Shown here piece by piece: positions 46,460 through 55,279 of a stretch of 64,000 bases of DNA. The stretch covers positions 97,255 to 161,254 of the forward strand of contig JBBSGB010000002.1 of NCBI GenBank assembly GCA_038254545.1, in the 5' to 3' direction. The DNA comes from CAHJXF01 sp038254545 (GTDB lineage: Bacteria > Pseudomonadota > Gammaproteobacteria > Burkholderiales > Burkholderiaceae_D). The translations under genes and the position numbers were made by a program. Under the pieces are notes generated by a model. The model searched no databases and was not told the DNA's origin. It worked only from the letters and a program-made list of their open reading frames with translations. The number at the start of each line of letters is the position of its first letter. Position 1 is the stretch's first letter.

Positions 46460-46678
46460 TCATGGAACCGGACGGGGCGCCGGCGCCGCGGATGTCGGCG
46501 AAGCACGCGCCGGCGCGATGCCGGTCGAGGTGTCGCGAACGATGCGCAGACGTTCAGCATTGAGCGGTTCGGGCGGCGAAGCGCCGTGCGATTCGTGAAC
46601 CACATCGCCGAACAGGTTCAGTTGGACCGCGAAGAACAAGAGGTTGGCGAGCAGCAGGATGAGGAAGAGCGAGCGCAT
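46460..46678 (-). CDS. short membrane-anchored protein, probably a truncated SPOR-type protein
   Basis: 72 residues. A single N-terminal hydrophobic helix (MRSLFLILLLANLLFFAVQL) is followed by a short Pro/Ala-rich stretch ending at a stop. Its position, 2 bp after coaX on the minus strand, is where betaproteobacteria often have a SPOR-domain membrane protein with the same kind of start; the fragment LNAERLRIV looks like the beginning of that family's periplasmic part. The peptidoglycan-binding SPOR domain is missing, and a regulator gene starts 22 bp downstream (its stop at 46438). It could be a natural truncation. Confidence 0.55.
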   Translation of the reverse strand: MRSLFLILLLANLLFFAVQLNLFGDVVHESHGASPPEPLNAERLRIVRDTSTGIAPARASPTSAAPAPRPVP

Positions 46679-46680
46679 GG

Positions 46681-47628
46681 TCAGCGATGCTCGCGAACGA
46701 GCGTGGAAGGGTGGACGCGGCCGGCATCGTCGTTGCAGATCGACTCGCGTGCGATGGCGTGAAGGCCGCGGAGAACGAGGTCGGGGACGACGTGCATCGG
46801 TGTCAGCAGGTCGGATCGCGGCTTGGATAGGTATGCGGCCATGAGGTTCGCGCCGCCGCCCGCGAGTACGCACGCGAGCGGCCGGATGGCGCCGCATTCG
46901 CGATCTCTTGCAGCAGCTCGCACGCGCGCATCGTGCAGCGCGCGCATGGCGGCGCCGGTTTGCGCGGCCGCGATACCGCTCGCGATCGCGTCATCGGTGC
47001 CGATGGCGAAGTCGACGATCTCGCCCTGCGCCAGCGGAAGTCGCGCGGTGTCTCGTGCGAGAGAGCGCCGCATCGCGTCGAATCCCGGAAGGATCAGGCC
47101 GCCGTGGAACCAAGCACGCGTCGCCTCGCCCGATGCCGCTCCGGCTCCACTCAACAGCAGGTCGATGGTCGTCGCGGTGCCGAAGCTGCATACCAGCACA
47201 TGCCGATCGGGCAGGAGCGCGTGGGCCCCGAGCAGCGCGGCCCATCGATCGGGCCCAAGTTGCGTCTTGTCGCGGTAGCCATTGCCGACCCCGCATTGCA
47301 CGGCCTTCGGGATCAGCGCGTGGATCGGCACATCGCCCCATGCAGTGCTCACCGCGCGGCGCAGTACGCCTTCGGCTTCCGTTCCGGCGACGTTGCTCAG
47401 ATGGACCGCATCGAGCGCGAGGTCGCGTATCGCGTCGAAGTGCTGCGCAAGCAACGGCAGTTCGGCGAGCGCCAACGATCCGCAGCCGTGCCGAGAATGG
47501 CCGCCCGGGGAATGCGCACTCGAAGAATTCGCGCTTTGGACCCCGTCGTCCTGCGGCCAATCGAGGTGCGGATCGACGACGCGCCATTTGACGCGCGAAT
47601 TGCCGATGTCGATCAACAGAACGCGCAT
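46681..47628 (-). CDS. coaX: type III pantothenate kinase
   Basis: 315-residue kinase phosphorylating pantothenate in the first step of CoA synthesis; type III forms are CoA-insensitive. Catalytic motif VLLIDIGNSRVKWRVVDP, then GPDRWAALLGAHAL, FGTATTIDLLLSG and FHGGLILPGFDAMRRSL, all expected for CoaX. ATG at 47628 is used; a TTG two codons upstream also reads in frame. It lies 18 bp downstream of birA, the normal betaproteobacterial order, with the truncated SPOR-type gene after it. Confidence 0.93.
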   Translation of the reverse strand: MRVLLIDIGNSRVKWRVVDPHLDWPQDDGVQSANSSSAHSPGGHSRHGCGSLALAELPLLAQHFDAIRDLALDAVHLSNVAGTEAEGVLRRAVSTAWGDVPIHALIPKAVQCGVGNGYRDKTQLGPDRWAALLGAHALLPDRHVLVCSFGTATTIDLLLSGAGAASGEATRAWFHGGLILPGFDAMRRSLARDTARLPLAQGEIVDFAIGTDDAIASGIAAAQTGAAMRALHDARVRAAARDRECGAIRPLACVLAGGGANLMAAYLSKPRSDLLTPMHVVPDLVLRGLHAIARESICNDDAGRVHPSTLVREHR

Positions 47629-47646
47629 GTGCAAGTGTCCGCGGTG

Positions 47647-48588
47647 TCAGGCTGAGGCAAGGGCTCGCAGCGTCAGGTCGCCGGCGATGTATCGCCGCCG
47701 CTCGCCGTCAATCTCGATTACCAGGCGGCCGTTGGCATCGACGCCGCGCTCGATGCCGATCACGCTGTCGCTGGTGGTTGTTCTGTTCGTCGCCGTGCCG
47801 TTCGCCGAGGTTCCCAGCGACACCGGTTGATTGCGAAACGCATCGACCCCATTCCATTCCGACGCGAATCCGGCGAAGCCCGATTCTGCGAAACGCGCGA
47901 GGCGCTTTCCGAGCGCGACCGCAAGCTCGGCAGCCAGCAGGTTGCGATCTTCGAGCGGGCAACCGGCACTGAGAAGATCGGTTGCGGTGAGCGTTTCGAT
48001 GCCGTTGCCTGTGGTGTCGAGCTCACGCGGCAGCACATTGACGCCCACGCCGACGATCACGATGGTCGAATCGGCAAGCGCATGCGCTTCGACCAGTATC
48101 CCCGCGAACTTGCGCCCGTCGACCAGCACGTCGTTGGGCCACTTCAGATCGACGCGCAAGCCGTGCCTGGCAAGTGCGTCGCGCACCGCGAGTCCGCAGA
48201 CCAGCGTGATGCCTTCGAGTTCGGCGAGGCGACGCGCGACGCGCAGCGCATAGGACGCGGTCAGCGATGCGCCCAACGCCGACTGCCATCTGCGACCGAG
48301 GCGTCCCCGCCCCGCGGTTTGAATCTCGGCCGCGAGCACGGCCGGGCGCGAGAATGTGCGGCCGCTGCGGGCTTCATCCAGCAGGTCCGAATTGGTCGAT
48401 GCGGTCGCCGCGACGACGCGCGCGTCCCAACGGCTGGCGAGCCCTTCATCGGCGCATCGCCGATCGAGCGTGTCCTGCAAGCGCTCGCGATCGAGCGCTA
48501 TCGAGACGGAGATTCCGTCGATCGCAAGGGCCACCCCGTCGCGCGTCATTTCGCGAGGCTGGTCCATGCATGGCTCGAGGCGATTCAT
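47647..48588 (-). CDS. birA: biotin--[acetyl-CoA-carboxylase] ligase
   Basis: 313 residues, cytoplasmic. It joins biotin to the biotin carboxyl carrier protein using ATP. No N-terminal HTH is present, so this is the non-repressor form common in betaproteobacteria. Motifs: TASTNSDLLDEARSG, AAEIQTAGRGRLGRRWQSAL, DLKWPNDVLVDGRKFAGIL and VIVGVGVNV. Possible starts at 48588, 48567 and 48549; the first is listed. A TACAAT at 48595-48600 on the minus strand, if the -10, would make the first ATG nearly leaderless, so the later ATGs are credible. It is divergent from the VanZ-like gene. Confidence 0.9.
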   Translation of the reverse strand: MNRLEPCMDQPREMTRDGVALAIDGISVSIALDRERLQDTLDRRCADEGLASRWDARVVAATASTNSDLLDEARSGRTFSRPAVLAAEIQTAGRGRLGRRWQSALGASLTASYALRVARRLAELEGITLVCGLAVRDALARHGLRVDLKWPNDVLVDGRKFAGILVEAHALADSTIVIVGVGVNVLPRELDTTGNGIETLTATDLLSAGCPLEDRNLLAAELAVALGKRLARFAESGFAGFASEWNGVDAFRNQPVSLGTSANGTATNRTTTSDSVIGIERGVDANGRLVIEIDGERRRYIAGDLTLRALASA

Positions 48589-48610
48589 GCGCGGATTGTA
48601 TGCTCGCACC

Positions 48611-49774
48611 GTGCCGCTTCGACCTGTCACGTCCTCCGCATCACCGTCCTCGCGACCGGCTCGCGCATGGCAGCGGCGCGCCTCGCCATTGTCGCGCTAC
48701 GCGCTCGTCGCATACACCTTGGTCGTCCTCGATGCGAGCCTCTACCCATTCTTGCGATGGCGCGATCTGGGGATTGCGCCCTTCGACTATTTGTTCGCGG
48801 CGTGGCCGCCCCACCCGCTGCCGTTCGACCTGGTCACCAATATTCTGGGTTACCTGCCGCTGGGATTCGTGGCGGGCCTGGCGTTGCATCCGCGTTGCCG
48901 CGGCCCGCTTCTCGTGATCGGGGCAGTGGCCTACTGCGCTCTGCTGTCGGCGGGCATCGAAGCGGTGCAAACCTATCTGCCTGCGCGCGTTGCGTCCAAG
49001 GTCGATCTACTGAGCAACGTGGCGGGCGGCCTCCTCGGCGCGCTGCTCGCTGCGCGCTTCGCTCCGCCGCTACTCGACACCGGCAGGCTTCGCGTATGGC
49101 GCGCGCGCTGGTTCGCCAGCGATGCGAGTCGCGGCCTGGTCCTGATCGCCGTCTGGTTCGGCGCGCTGGTGTATCCGGAAGCGTTTGCGTTGGGCACGGG
49201 TGGACTTCTGAAGGCTTTCGATCCCGAGTGGTCGGAGAGCATCGCGCTCGCGGCCGGCCTCGCAAACGTCGACCATCCGGACTCGACCGCGGCCCAGTTC
49301 CAGCTTGCGGAGAGCATCGTGTGCGCGCTCGCGTTGCTAGGGGCGGGATTGTTGTTCCTCAACCTGCAGCGCGCCACGACGCGCTGGTCGACGCGCTTCT
49401 CGCTGCTGTTCGCGTTCATCGTCGCGACGATCGCGGTGAAGGCCTTCGCGCATGCGTTTCTGTTCGCCGATGCCGGCCGCTGGCCGTTGCTTGGGCCGGG
49501 TGCGCGATGGGGGCTCCTGGTCGGCAGTGCCGCACTGATGGTCGCGTGGCTGCTGCCGATGCGGCTGCGCTGGGCGCTCGGGCTCGCAGCGCTGACCGGC
49601 TCGGTCGTGCTGGTCAATATCCTTCCCGACAACCCCTACGCCAGTCCCGTCGGGCTCGCGTTCACTCGAGGCCGCCTGATGAATTTCTATGGACTCGCGA
49701 AGGGATTGAATCTCGCGTGGCCGTATTTCGTGATCGCCTATTACCTGCGGCATCGCGAACCGCATCGGCGCTGA
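48611..49774 (+). CDS. VanZ-like integral membrane protein
   Basis: 387 residues with about nine or ten hydrophobic segments. The VanZ-like N-terminal part contains YALVAYTLVVLDASLYPFLR, ITNILGYLPLGF-type helix (VTNILGYLPLGFVAGLAL), and a second set SAGIEAVQTYLPARVASKVD followed by LLSNVAGGLLGALLAARFAP, which is the family hallmark. The C-terminal half carries several further helices. GTG at 48611 is preferred because ATGs further left overlap the birA start; this is uncertain. VanZ relatives are known in glycopeptide tolerance, but most are of unknown function. Confidence 0.82.
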   Translation: MPLRPVTSSASPSSRPARAWQRRASPLSRYALVAYTLVVLDASLYPFLRWRDLGIAPFDYLFAAWPPHPLPFDLVTNILGYLPLGFVAGLALHPRCRGPLLVIGAVAYCALLSAGIEAVQTYLPARVASKVDLLSNVAGGLLGALLAARFAPPLLDTGRLRVWRARWFASDASRGLVLIAVWFGALVYPEAFALGTGGLLKAFDPEWSESIALAAGLANVDHPDSTAAQFQLAESIVCALALLGAGLLFLNLQRATTRWSTRFSLLFAFIVATIAVKAFAHAFLFADAGRWPLLGPGARWGLLVGSAALMVAWLLPMRLRWALGLAALTGSVVLVNILPDNPYASPVGLAFTRGRLMNFYGLAKGLNLAWPYFVIAYYLRHREPHRR

Positions 49775-49799
49775 CGCTCGAAGGTCGCGCCGCTATACT
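49771..49799 (+). promoter_or_regulatory. sigma-70-type promoter before the ferredoxin gene
   Basis: CTGACG (49771-49776), 17 bp, then TATACT (49794-49799); the ATG is 50 bp downstream. The -35 overlaps the end of the VanZ-like gene. Good spacing and four of six matches in the -10 to consensus. Confidence 0.45.
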
Positions 49800-49848
49800 T
49801 CGTCCTCTTTTTTCGGCTTCTTTTCACGCGCGGCCCGGGCCGCTCAAC

Positions 49849-50184
49849 ATGAGCTATTACCAGCGCCACATATTCTTTTGTCTCAATCAGCGCGATGAAG
49901 GTCGGGTCTGTTGCGCCGATCGCGGATCGGTCGCGATGCAGGAACACGCCAAGAAGCGTTGCAAGCAACTCGGCCTTCTCGGACCGGGCAAGGTGCGCGT
50001 CAACAAATCCGGATGTCTCGACCGCTGCGAGGAAGGCCCGGTCGCCGTCGTCTATCCAGAAGGCGTGTGGTACACCTACGTCGACAAGGCGGACATCGAC
50101 GAAATCGTCGAGTCGCATCTGCGCGACGGCAGGATCGTCGAACGCCTATTGCTGGATTCGGAACCCGTCGTTATCGAATCGTAA
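49849..50184 (+). CDS. thioredoxin-like [2Fe-2S] ferredoxin
   Basis: 111 residues. Fits the thioredoxin-like ferredoxin family: SYYQRHIFFCLNQR with the first Cys, RVCCADRGSVAMQEHAKKRC and RVNKSGCLDRCEEGPVAVVY with the CLDRC pair, then YPEGVWYTYVDKADIDEIVE. Cysteines for a [2Fe-2S] cluster are present, plus two additional ones. Electron carrier, cytoplasmic. It is commonly found between a VanZ/alpha-beta hydrolase gene and a D-alanyl-D-alanine carboxypeptidase gene in betaproteobacteria. A promoter lies just upstream. Confidence 0.9.
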   Translation: MSYYQRHIFFCLNQRDEGRVCCADRGSVAMQEHAKKRCKQLGLLGPGKVRVNKSGCLDRCEEGPVAVVYPEGVWYTYVDKADIDEIVESHLRDGRIVERLLLDSEPVVIES

Positions 50185-50341
50185 CGATCTGTCGCGCCCA
50201 TGGTTTCCTGGCAGGGTCGTGGCGCCAACGACCGCGACCTGCGTGCATCGTGATTCCGGTCATGAGTGCTGCTCGATTCACGGCACAAACTCATCTTCTC
50301 TCGCATCACTCCCCGCATCACTTCGCCTATTCACGCCATCG

Positions 50342-51589
50342 ATGATCGCCTCCCCGTTTGCCTCGTTGTCTTCTTTCACGCGTCTTCGTGCCACGCGTCT
50401 TCGTACCCTACACATCGGCGTCGCGGCTGTGCTCGCGACGACATGCATCGCCGCCCAACCGCAAACCCCTGCGCCAGCGCCATCCACCGCGCCGATCGCA
50501 CCCGTGATCGAAGCCAAGGCGTGGTTGCTGGTCGACCTCACCAGCAATCAACGCCTGGCAAGCGCGAACGAGAACGCGCGTGTCGATCCGGCATCGTTGA
50601 CCAAGCTGATGGTCGACTACCTGGTGCTTGCCGCGATCCGCGACAAGAAGCTCGCGCTCGCGCAGGCCGTGCCGGTGCCGGCCGACCTGTACAAGCGCGT
50701 GAACCAGAAGACCGAGTCGGTGATGTTCATCCCGCCGGGCAAGACCGCCACCGTCGACGACCTGCTGCACGGCCTCATCATTCAATCGGGCAACGACGCG
50801 GCCGTGGTGCTGGCCGATGCGGTGGGCGGCAGCGAGGCGAGCTTTGTCGAGATGATGAATCGCGAAGCCAAGCGCATGGGCATGAACGCGACCAGCTTTC
50901 GCAATCCGAGCGGAGTCACCGATCCGCAGCACTACACCACTGCGGCCGATCTCGCGATCCTAGTGACGCGCCTGATCACCGACTTCCCGCAGTTCTATCC
51001 GCTCTACTCGCAGAAGGACTTCACCTACAACGGCATCAAGCAGGGCAACCGCAATCTGCTGCTCTACAAGGATCCGACCGTCGACGGCGTGAAGACCGGA
51101 CATACCGACGCGGCGGGCTACTGCCTGATCGCGTCGGCCAAGCGGCCGCAACCGGCGGGCGCGGGCGGAGGGGATCGCCGCCTGCTGTCGATCGTGATGG
51201 CTGCGAACTCGGCGAACGCGCGGGCACAGGAAAGCCTCAAGCTGCTCAATTGGGGCTTTCAGAATTTCGACGCGGTGCGTCTCTACGAAGCCAACCAGGC
51301 GATCGCGACGCCGCGCATCTGGAAGGGAGTCGAGTCCGAAATCAAGCTCGGCTTTTCGAAGCCGATCTATGTGACCTTACCCAAGGGCCAGGCCGGCAAT
51401 GTCAAATCGACGCTCGACCGCAAGGACCCGCTGGTCGCGCCGATCCAGGCGGGCGATCGCGTGGGTACCCTGAAGCTCACCATCGATGGCAGGCCGGTGG
51501 GCGAGCTCCCGGTGGTCGCACTCGACACCGTTGCGCAGGCCGGCTTCTTCGGGCGCGCGTGGGATGCGTTGCGCTTGATGGTCAAGTAG
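50342..51589 (+). CDS. dacC: D-alanyl-D-alanine carboxypeptidase (PBP5/6-type)
   Basis: 415 residues. Signal peptide LHIGVAAVLATTCIAAQPQT (about 23-42), an Ala/Pro-rich linker, then the penicillin-binding domain with SLTK (Ser85-Lys88), SGN (Ser149) and KTG (Lys251), all three in the right order and spacing. The C-terminal beta domain starts around residue 315. It removes the terminal D-Ala of peptidoglycan pentapeptides in the periplasm. ATG at 50342 is chosen for its signal peptide. The dat transaminase gene follows 44 bp on. Confidence 0.93.
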   Translation: MIASPFASLSSFTRLRATRLRTLHIGVAAVLATTCIAAQPQTPAPAPSTAPIAPVIEAKAWLLVDLTSNQRLASANENARVDPASLTKLMVDYLVLAAIRDKKLALAQAVPVPADLYKRVNQKTESVMFIPPGKTATVDDLLHGLIIQSGNDAAVVLADAVGGSEASFVEMMNREAKRMGMNATSFRNPSGVTDPQHYTTAADLAILVTRLITDFPQFYPLYSQKDFTYNGIKQGNRNLLLYKDPTVDGVKTGHTDAAGYCLIASAKRPQPAGAGGGDRRLLSIVMAANSANARAQESLKLLNWGFQNFDAVRLYEANQAIATPRIWKGVESEIKLGFSKPIYVTLPKGQAGNVKSTLDRKDPLVAPIQAGDRVGTLKLTIDGRPVGELPVVALDTVAQAGFFGRAWDALRLMVK

Positions 51590-51633
51590 GCGGCGCACCA
51601 CCGCACCCTATCACCCTGGATTCGGAGATCTTC

Positions 51634-52542
51634 ATGGACGCGCTCGCTTCTGATCATCCTGTCGCTTTGGCAGACCCGCTGGTGTATTTGCGCGTTTCCG
51701 GCAAGGCCGAGCTCCTGCCCTTGTCGGAAGCGCGCGTGCCGGTGCTCGATCGCGGCTTCATCTTCGGAGACGGCATCTACGAGGTCGTGCCCGTGTATGG
51801 ACTGAGGCCGTTTCGCATAGCCCAGCATCTGGCGCGCCTGTCGCGCAGCCTGAGCGCGATCGGCATCGAGAATCCGTTCAGCATTGACGAGTGGAAGGCG
51901 CGCATCACCGAGCTTGTCGATGCCTTCGCGAAAAGCTATGGCATCGAGGACCAGTTCGTCTACATGCAGGTCACGCGTGGCGTCGCCAAGCGCGGCCACG
52001 CGTTTCCGAAAGGCATAGCGCCCACCGTGTTCATGATGACGAGCCCGCTCGTGCTTCCCGCGGCCGAGGTGCGCGACAACGGCGCGGTGGCGGTGACGGC
52101 GATCGACAATCGCTGGCTGCGCTGCGACATCAAGTCGGTGTCGCTACTGGGCAATGTGCTGATGGCCGAGCACGCGGCGGCCAACAGCGCGGCCGAGACC
52201 ATCCTGTTTCGCGACGGCTTCCTGACCGAGGCTTCGTCGTCGAACGTGTGGGTCGTCAAGGACGACGTGCTCTGCGCGCCGCCGAAGAACAATCGCATCC
52301 TCGAAGGCATACGCTACGGCCTCATCTCCGAACTGGCCGAAGAGCACGGCGTGCGCTTCGTGATCGCGCCGGTGGCGGAACAGGCCGTGCGTGAAGCCGA
52401 CGAATTGATGCTCTCGTCGGCGACCAAGGAAGTGATCCCCATCGTCAAGCTCGACGGCAAGCCGGTCGGCGACGGCAAGGTTGGACCCATGTATCGCCGC
52501 TTCTACGCGTGGTACCAGGAAGCCAAGGCAGCAAGCGCATAG
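51634..52542 (+). CDS. dat: D-amino-acid transaminase
   Basis: 302-residue fold-type IV PLP enzyme that interconverts D-amino and keto acids. LDRGFIFGDGIYEVVPVYG near residues 33-50 and RWLRCDIKSVSLLGNVLMAE with the PLP Lys are characteristic. FRDGFLTEASSSNVWVVKDD and RILEGIRYGLI complete the pattern of the D-specific branch. It follows the D-alanyl-D-alanine carboxypeptidase gene and precedes ybeD by 2 bp, as is standard in this group of organisms. Likely role: D-Ala/D-Glu supply or recycling during cell-wall turnover. Confidence 0.92.
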   Translation: MDALASDHPVALADPLVYLRVSGKAELLPLSEARVPVLDRGFIFGDGIYEVVPVYGLRPFRIAQHLARLSRSLSAIGIENPFSIDEWKARITELVDAFAKSYGIEDQFVYMQVTRGVAKRGHAFPKGIAPTVFMMTSPLVLPAAEVRDNGAVAVTAIDNRWLRCDIKSVSLLGNVLMAEHAAANSAAETILFRDGFLTEASSSNVWVVKDDVLCAPPKNNRILEGIRYGLISELAEEHGVRFVIAPVAEQAVREADELMLSSATKEVIPIVKLDGKPVGDGKVGPMYRRFYAWYQEAKAASA

Positions 52543-52544
52543 CC

Positions 52545-52811
52545 ATGCCGGAACTCGACAGCATCATCGAGTACCCGCTCGAATTTCCCGTCAAGGTGAT
52601 GGGCTTGAACCGGCCCGAGTTCGTGCCGGCGATGACGGCGGTCTTCCTGCGCCATGCGCCCGATTTCGATGCGTCGACCATCGTCGTACGCGAATCGCGC
52701 GAAGGGAAATATCTCAGCCTCACGATGTCGATCAACGCGATCAGTCGCCAGCAGCTCGATGCGCTGTACAGCGAATTGTCGGATCACCCGATGGTGACGA
52801 TGGCGCTTTAG
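52545..52811 (+). CDS. ybeD: YbeD/DUF493 family protein
   Basis: 88 residues with the DUF493 fold: IIEYPLEFPVKVMGLNRPE, then DASTIVVRESREGKYLSLTM and the ending DALYSELSDHPMVTMAL, which is the usual family terminus. ATG 52545 follows the dat stop by 2 bp. YbeD normally precedes lipB and is thought to help lipoate metabolism; here lipB is 4.3 kb further on because a different gene block lies between. Its stop overlaps the end of the convergent sensor kinase gene by 4 bp. Confidence 0.92.
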   Translation: MPELDSIIEYPLEFPVKVMGLNRPEFVPAMTAVFLRHAPDFDASTIVVRESREGKYLSLTMSINAISRQQLDALYSELSDHPMVTMAL

Positions 52812-54229
52812 ATCGGGTTCGAAACTGCGGGTAGCACGATCGCCGCAGCGAGGCCGCCGCCCGCCGCTTCGTCGAGTTCGATGTGGCCATCATGCAGACG
52901 CGCGACCGATTGCGCGACGGCGAGACCCAACCCGCAATGTCCCGACGCGCCGCGTGCGGCGTCCAGCCGCGTGAATGGTTTGAGCGCCTCGACCCGACGT
53001 TCGGGAGCAATCCCCGGGCCGTGATCGCGGACCACGATGCGATAGATCGCTTGCGAACCCGTTCCGCTCGCCTCACCCGCCACCGTGACCGGCGCCGCAC
53101 CATGAGCGAAGGCATTGCCGATCAGGTTGTCGATCGCGCGCATCAGCGCGTCGCCGTCGGCCGGGCGATGGAACACGTCGGCGCGCTCGATCGTGATGTC
53201 GTGTCCTGACTCGCGCCACACCAGCCCGCGATCGCGCACGACCTCGTTCAACGCGGTGTCCTTGAAGTTGCGCGTGTCGTGATCGAGCCCGCGCAGATAG
53301 GCCACGAACTGATCGGCGATGCGTCCGACTTCGGTGAGGTCGCGCGCCAGTCCCTGCTTGGGACTGTCGGGCCGATCGTCCATCAGTTCGAGTCGCAGCT
53401 TGGCGCGCGACAAGGGCGCGCGCAGGTCGTGCGGCAGGCTTGCGAGCATCACGCGTCGCTCGGCATCGTCGCGTTCGAGCCGTTCGGCCATCGCGTTGAA
53501 TTGCCCCGTTACGGCGCGGATCTCGTCGGGGCCGGTGAGTGGCAACGCGGGATGCTGGCCGACCTTGTAGTTCGCGGCCGCGTCGGCCAATGCCCGCAGC
53601 GGCTTCGACAGATGAAAGCTGTACAGCGCGACCAGTCCACCCATCACGCCGACGGCCGCAAGCGTCGCGAGCACGATCGACCATGGGATCGGCGGCGATG
53701 AATAGCGCGAGAACGGCAGCATCAGCCACCAATCGTCGGACGACATGCGGACCCACACGGCCGACTCCGGTTGTGCTGTGAAGCGTAGCGCGTCGCCGCC
53801 GTACTCGTCGCGCAATGCGGCCACGACCTGCGAGGCCGCCATCTCGTTCGGTACTTCGATGGTTGCACTGGCGGGCAAGCCCTGCACGAGGCGCATGCGC
53901 GCAAGCGATCGCGGCGATGGACCGGCGCGGCGTCCCATCCAGCCGAACAGCGGATCGCGCATCGCAGGACGACGCAATTCCGGGCGCTGAAGTTCGGAAC
54001 CCTGGAGTGAAGGTCGATCGAGTTCGCGCGCGACCTGGTCGGGCGTCGCATGGTTGAGCGCCGAGCGGACCATCTCGATCTGACCGTTGACGAAGTCGTG
54101 CGCGCGACCCGACAGCAGCGCGTGACGATAGGATCCCAGCACCGCGAAGGTCACGAATTCGCAGGCGAGAATGCCGACGATCGTCAGCAGCAGGGTGCGC
54201 CCGCGTAGCGAGCGCGGGTAGCCGATCAT
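52808..54229 (-). CDS. EnvZ/CpxA-like sensor histidine kinase
   Basis: 473 residues. Two TMs (about 11-31, LLLTIVGILACEFVTFAVLG; and about 183-205) flank a periplasmic sensor domain of ~150 residues (NGQIEMVRSALNHATPDQVA; DDWWLMLPFSRYSS). A HAMP domain follows (about 205-255). His267 is in MLASLPHDLRAPLSRAKLRL, the EnvZ-type H box with P preceding HDLR. ATPase domain: NLIGNAFAHGAAPVT, RDHGPGIAPER, GLGLAVAQSVARLHDGH. It is the second gene of a two-gene operon with the OmpR-like regulator (24-bp gap) and is divergent from a CpxP-like gene. Confidence 0.92.
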   Translation of the reverse strand: MIGYPRSLRGRTLLLTIVGILACEFVTFAVLGSYRHALLSGRAHDFVNGQIEMVRSALNHATPDQVARELDRPSLQGSELQRPELRRPAMRDPLFGWMGRRAGPSPRSLARMRLVQGLPASATIEVPNEMAASQVVAALRDEYGGDALRFTAQPESAVWVRMSSDDWWLMLPFSRYSSPPIPWSIVLATLAAVGVMGGLVALYSFHLSKPLRALADAAANYKVGQHPALPLTGPDEIRAVTGQFNAMAERLERDDAERRVMLASLPHDLRAPLSRAKLRLELMDDRPDSPKQGLARDLTEVGRIADQFVAYLRGLDHDTRNFKDTALNEVVRDRGLVWRESGHDITIERADVFHRPADGDALMRAIDNLIGNAFAHGAAPVTVAGEASGTGSQAIYRIVVRDHGPGIAPERRVEALKPFTRLDAARGASGHCGLGLAVAQSVARLHDGHIELDEAAGGGLAAAIVLPAVSNPI

Positions 54230-54253
54230 GAAACGGTGATCATCGTGCGGAAA

Positions 54254-55120
54254 TCATGACGCGGCTTGCGAGCTTGTGTCGTCCGGCGCTGCGTCGCTTA
54301 CGAGCGCGTCCGCGTTGGGAACGAACACATAGCCCACGCCCCAGATGGTGCGTATATGGCGCGGATGCGCGGGGTCGTCCTCGATCGCGCGACGCAGGCG
54401 ATAGACCTGCATGTCGATTGCGCGGTCGAGGCTGTCGCGCGGGACTTCGGCCGGTCCGCGCGTGAGTTCGAGCAGGCGCTCGCGCTTCAACGGCCGGTTG
54501 GCGTTGCGAATCAGTACCGAGAGCAGCGCGAACTCGCCGCCGGTCAAGGGCACGGGCGTTCCATTGCGCGTCAACTGGCGCGACGAGAAATCGCATTCGA
54601 AGGGACCGAACACGAAGGGTTTGGCTGCCCCTTCGAACGACGACGCCGCATGCCGGCGCAACACCGCTTCGACGCGTGCGAGCAATTCGCGCGGCTCGAA
54701 AGGCTTGCCCAGATAGTCGTCGGCCCCCATCTCGAGACCGACGATGCGATCGACCGTCTCGTCGCGCGCGGTCAGCATCACGATCGGCGTCAGGTCGCCC
54801 TTGACGCGCAGCCGGCGGCAAGCCGCGAGCCCGTCTTCACCCGGCATCATCAGGTCGAGAATGATGAGGTGCGGGTTGTAGCGATCGAGATAGGCGTCGA
54901 GCTGCGCCGTGTCGGGCAACAGCAGCACGTCGTAGCCATGGCGTGACAGGTAGGTGGAGAGCAGGGTGCGCAACTCGGCGTCGTCATCGACGACCAGCAG
55001 TCGTCGCAGTGGAATCGCCGTCATCGACGACGCGGTCGACGAAGGTAAAGCGCCATCGAGGACGATTGCGCGTTCCACGGCTTCGGCGCCGTCCTGCTTG
55101 TTCCTGGTTGTCAGGTTCAT
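54254..55120 (-). CDS. OmpR/PhoB-family response regulator
   Basis: 288 residues, phospho-acceptor Asp89 (LIILDLMMPGEDG), pocket LLVVDDDAEL, and Lys in DDYLGKPFEPRELLARVEAV. The winged helix carries FGPFECDFSSRQLTRN, LTGGEFALLSVLIRNANRPL, LDRAIDMQVYRLRRAIEDDP and IRTIWGVGYVFVP, the OmpR-type signature. The start 55120 gives an unusual ~38-residue N-terminal extension before the receiver; a later Met at 55024 would remove it. It heads the operon with the EnvZ-like kinase and faces the Spy/CpxP-like gene across a 159-bp gap. Confidence 0.92.
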   Translation of the reverse strand: MNLTTRNKQDGAEAVERAIVLDGALPSSTASSMTAIPLRRLLVVDDDAELRTLLSTYLSRHGYDVLLLPDTAQLDAYLDRYNPHLIILDLMMPGEDGLAACRRLRVKGDLTPIVMLTARDETVDRIVGLEMGADDYLGKPFEPRELLARVEAVLRRHAASSFEGAAKPFVFGPFECDFSSRQLTRNGTPVPLTGGEFALLSVLIRNANRPLKRERLLELTRGPAEVPRDSLDRAIDMQVYRLRRAIEDDPAHPRHIRTIWGVGYVFVPNADALVSDAAPDDTSSQAAS

Positions 55121-55279
55121 GGTCGCGATTCTAGGAAAGGCAGCGCATGTGCGCCGTGTCTGAAACAAACTGCAATCTCTTTCGTCTCCATCGTGACGCC
55201 TGCCGTGGGCGCTCCCCGACACAATCGGTTGCATGCGGATGGCATGACGCCGCAGTCAACTTAAATAAATGGAGCAGAC

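Noticed and set aside
47827..50184. Very long plus-strand open frame (785 codons) across birA, VanZ-like and ferredoxin genes
   Set aside because: Only its last 112 codons are real (the ferredoxin). The rest is antisense or out of frame to genes with clear family motifs and has a low-complexity Arg/Ala composition.
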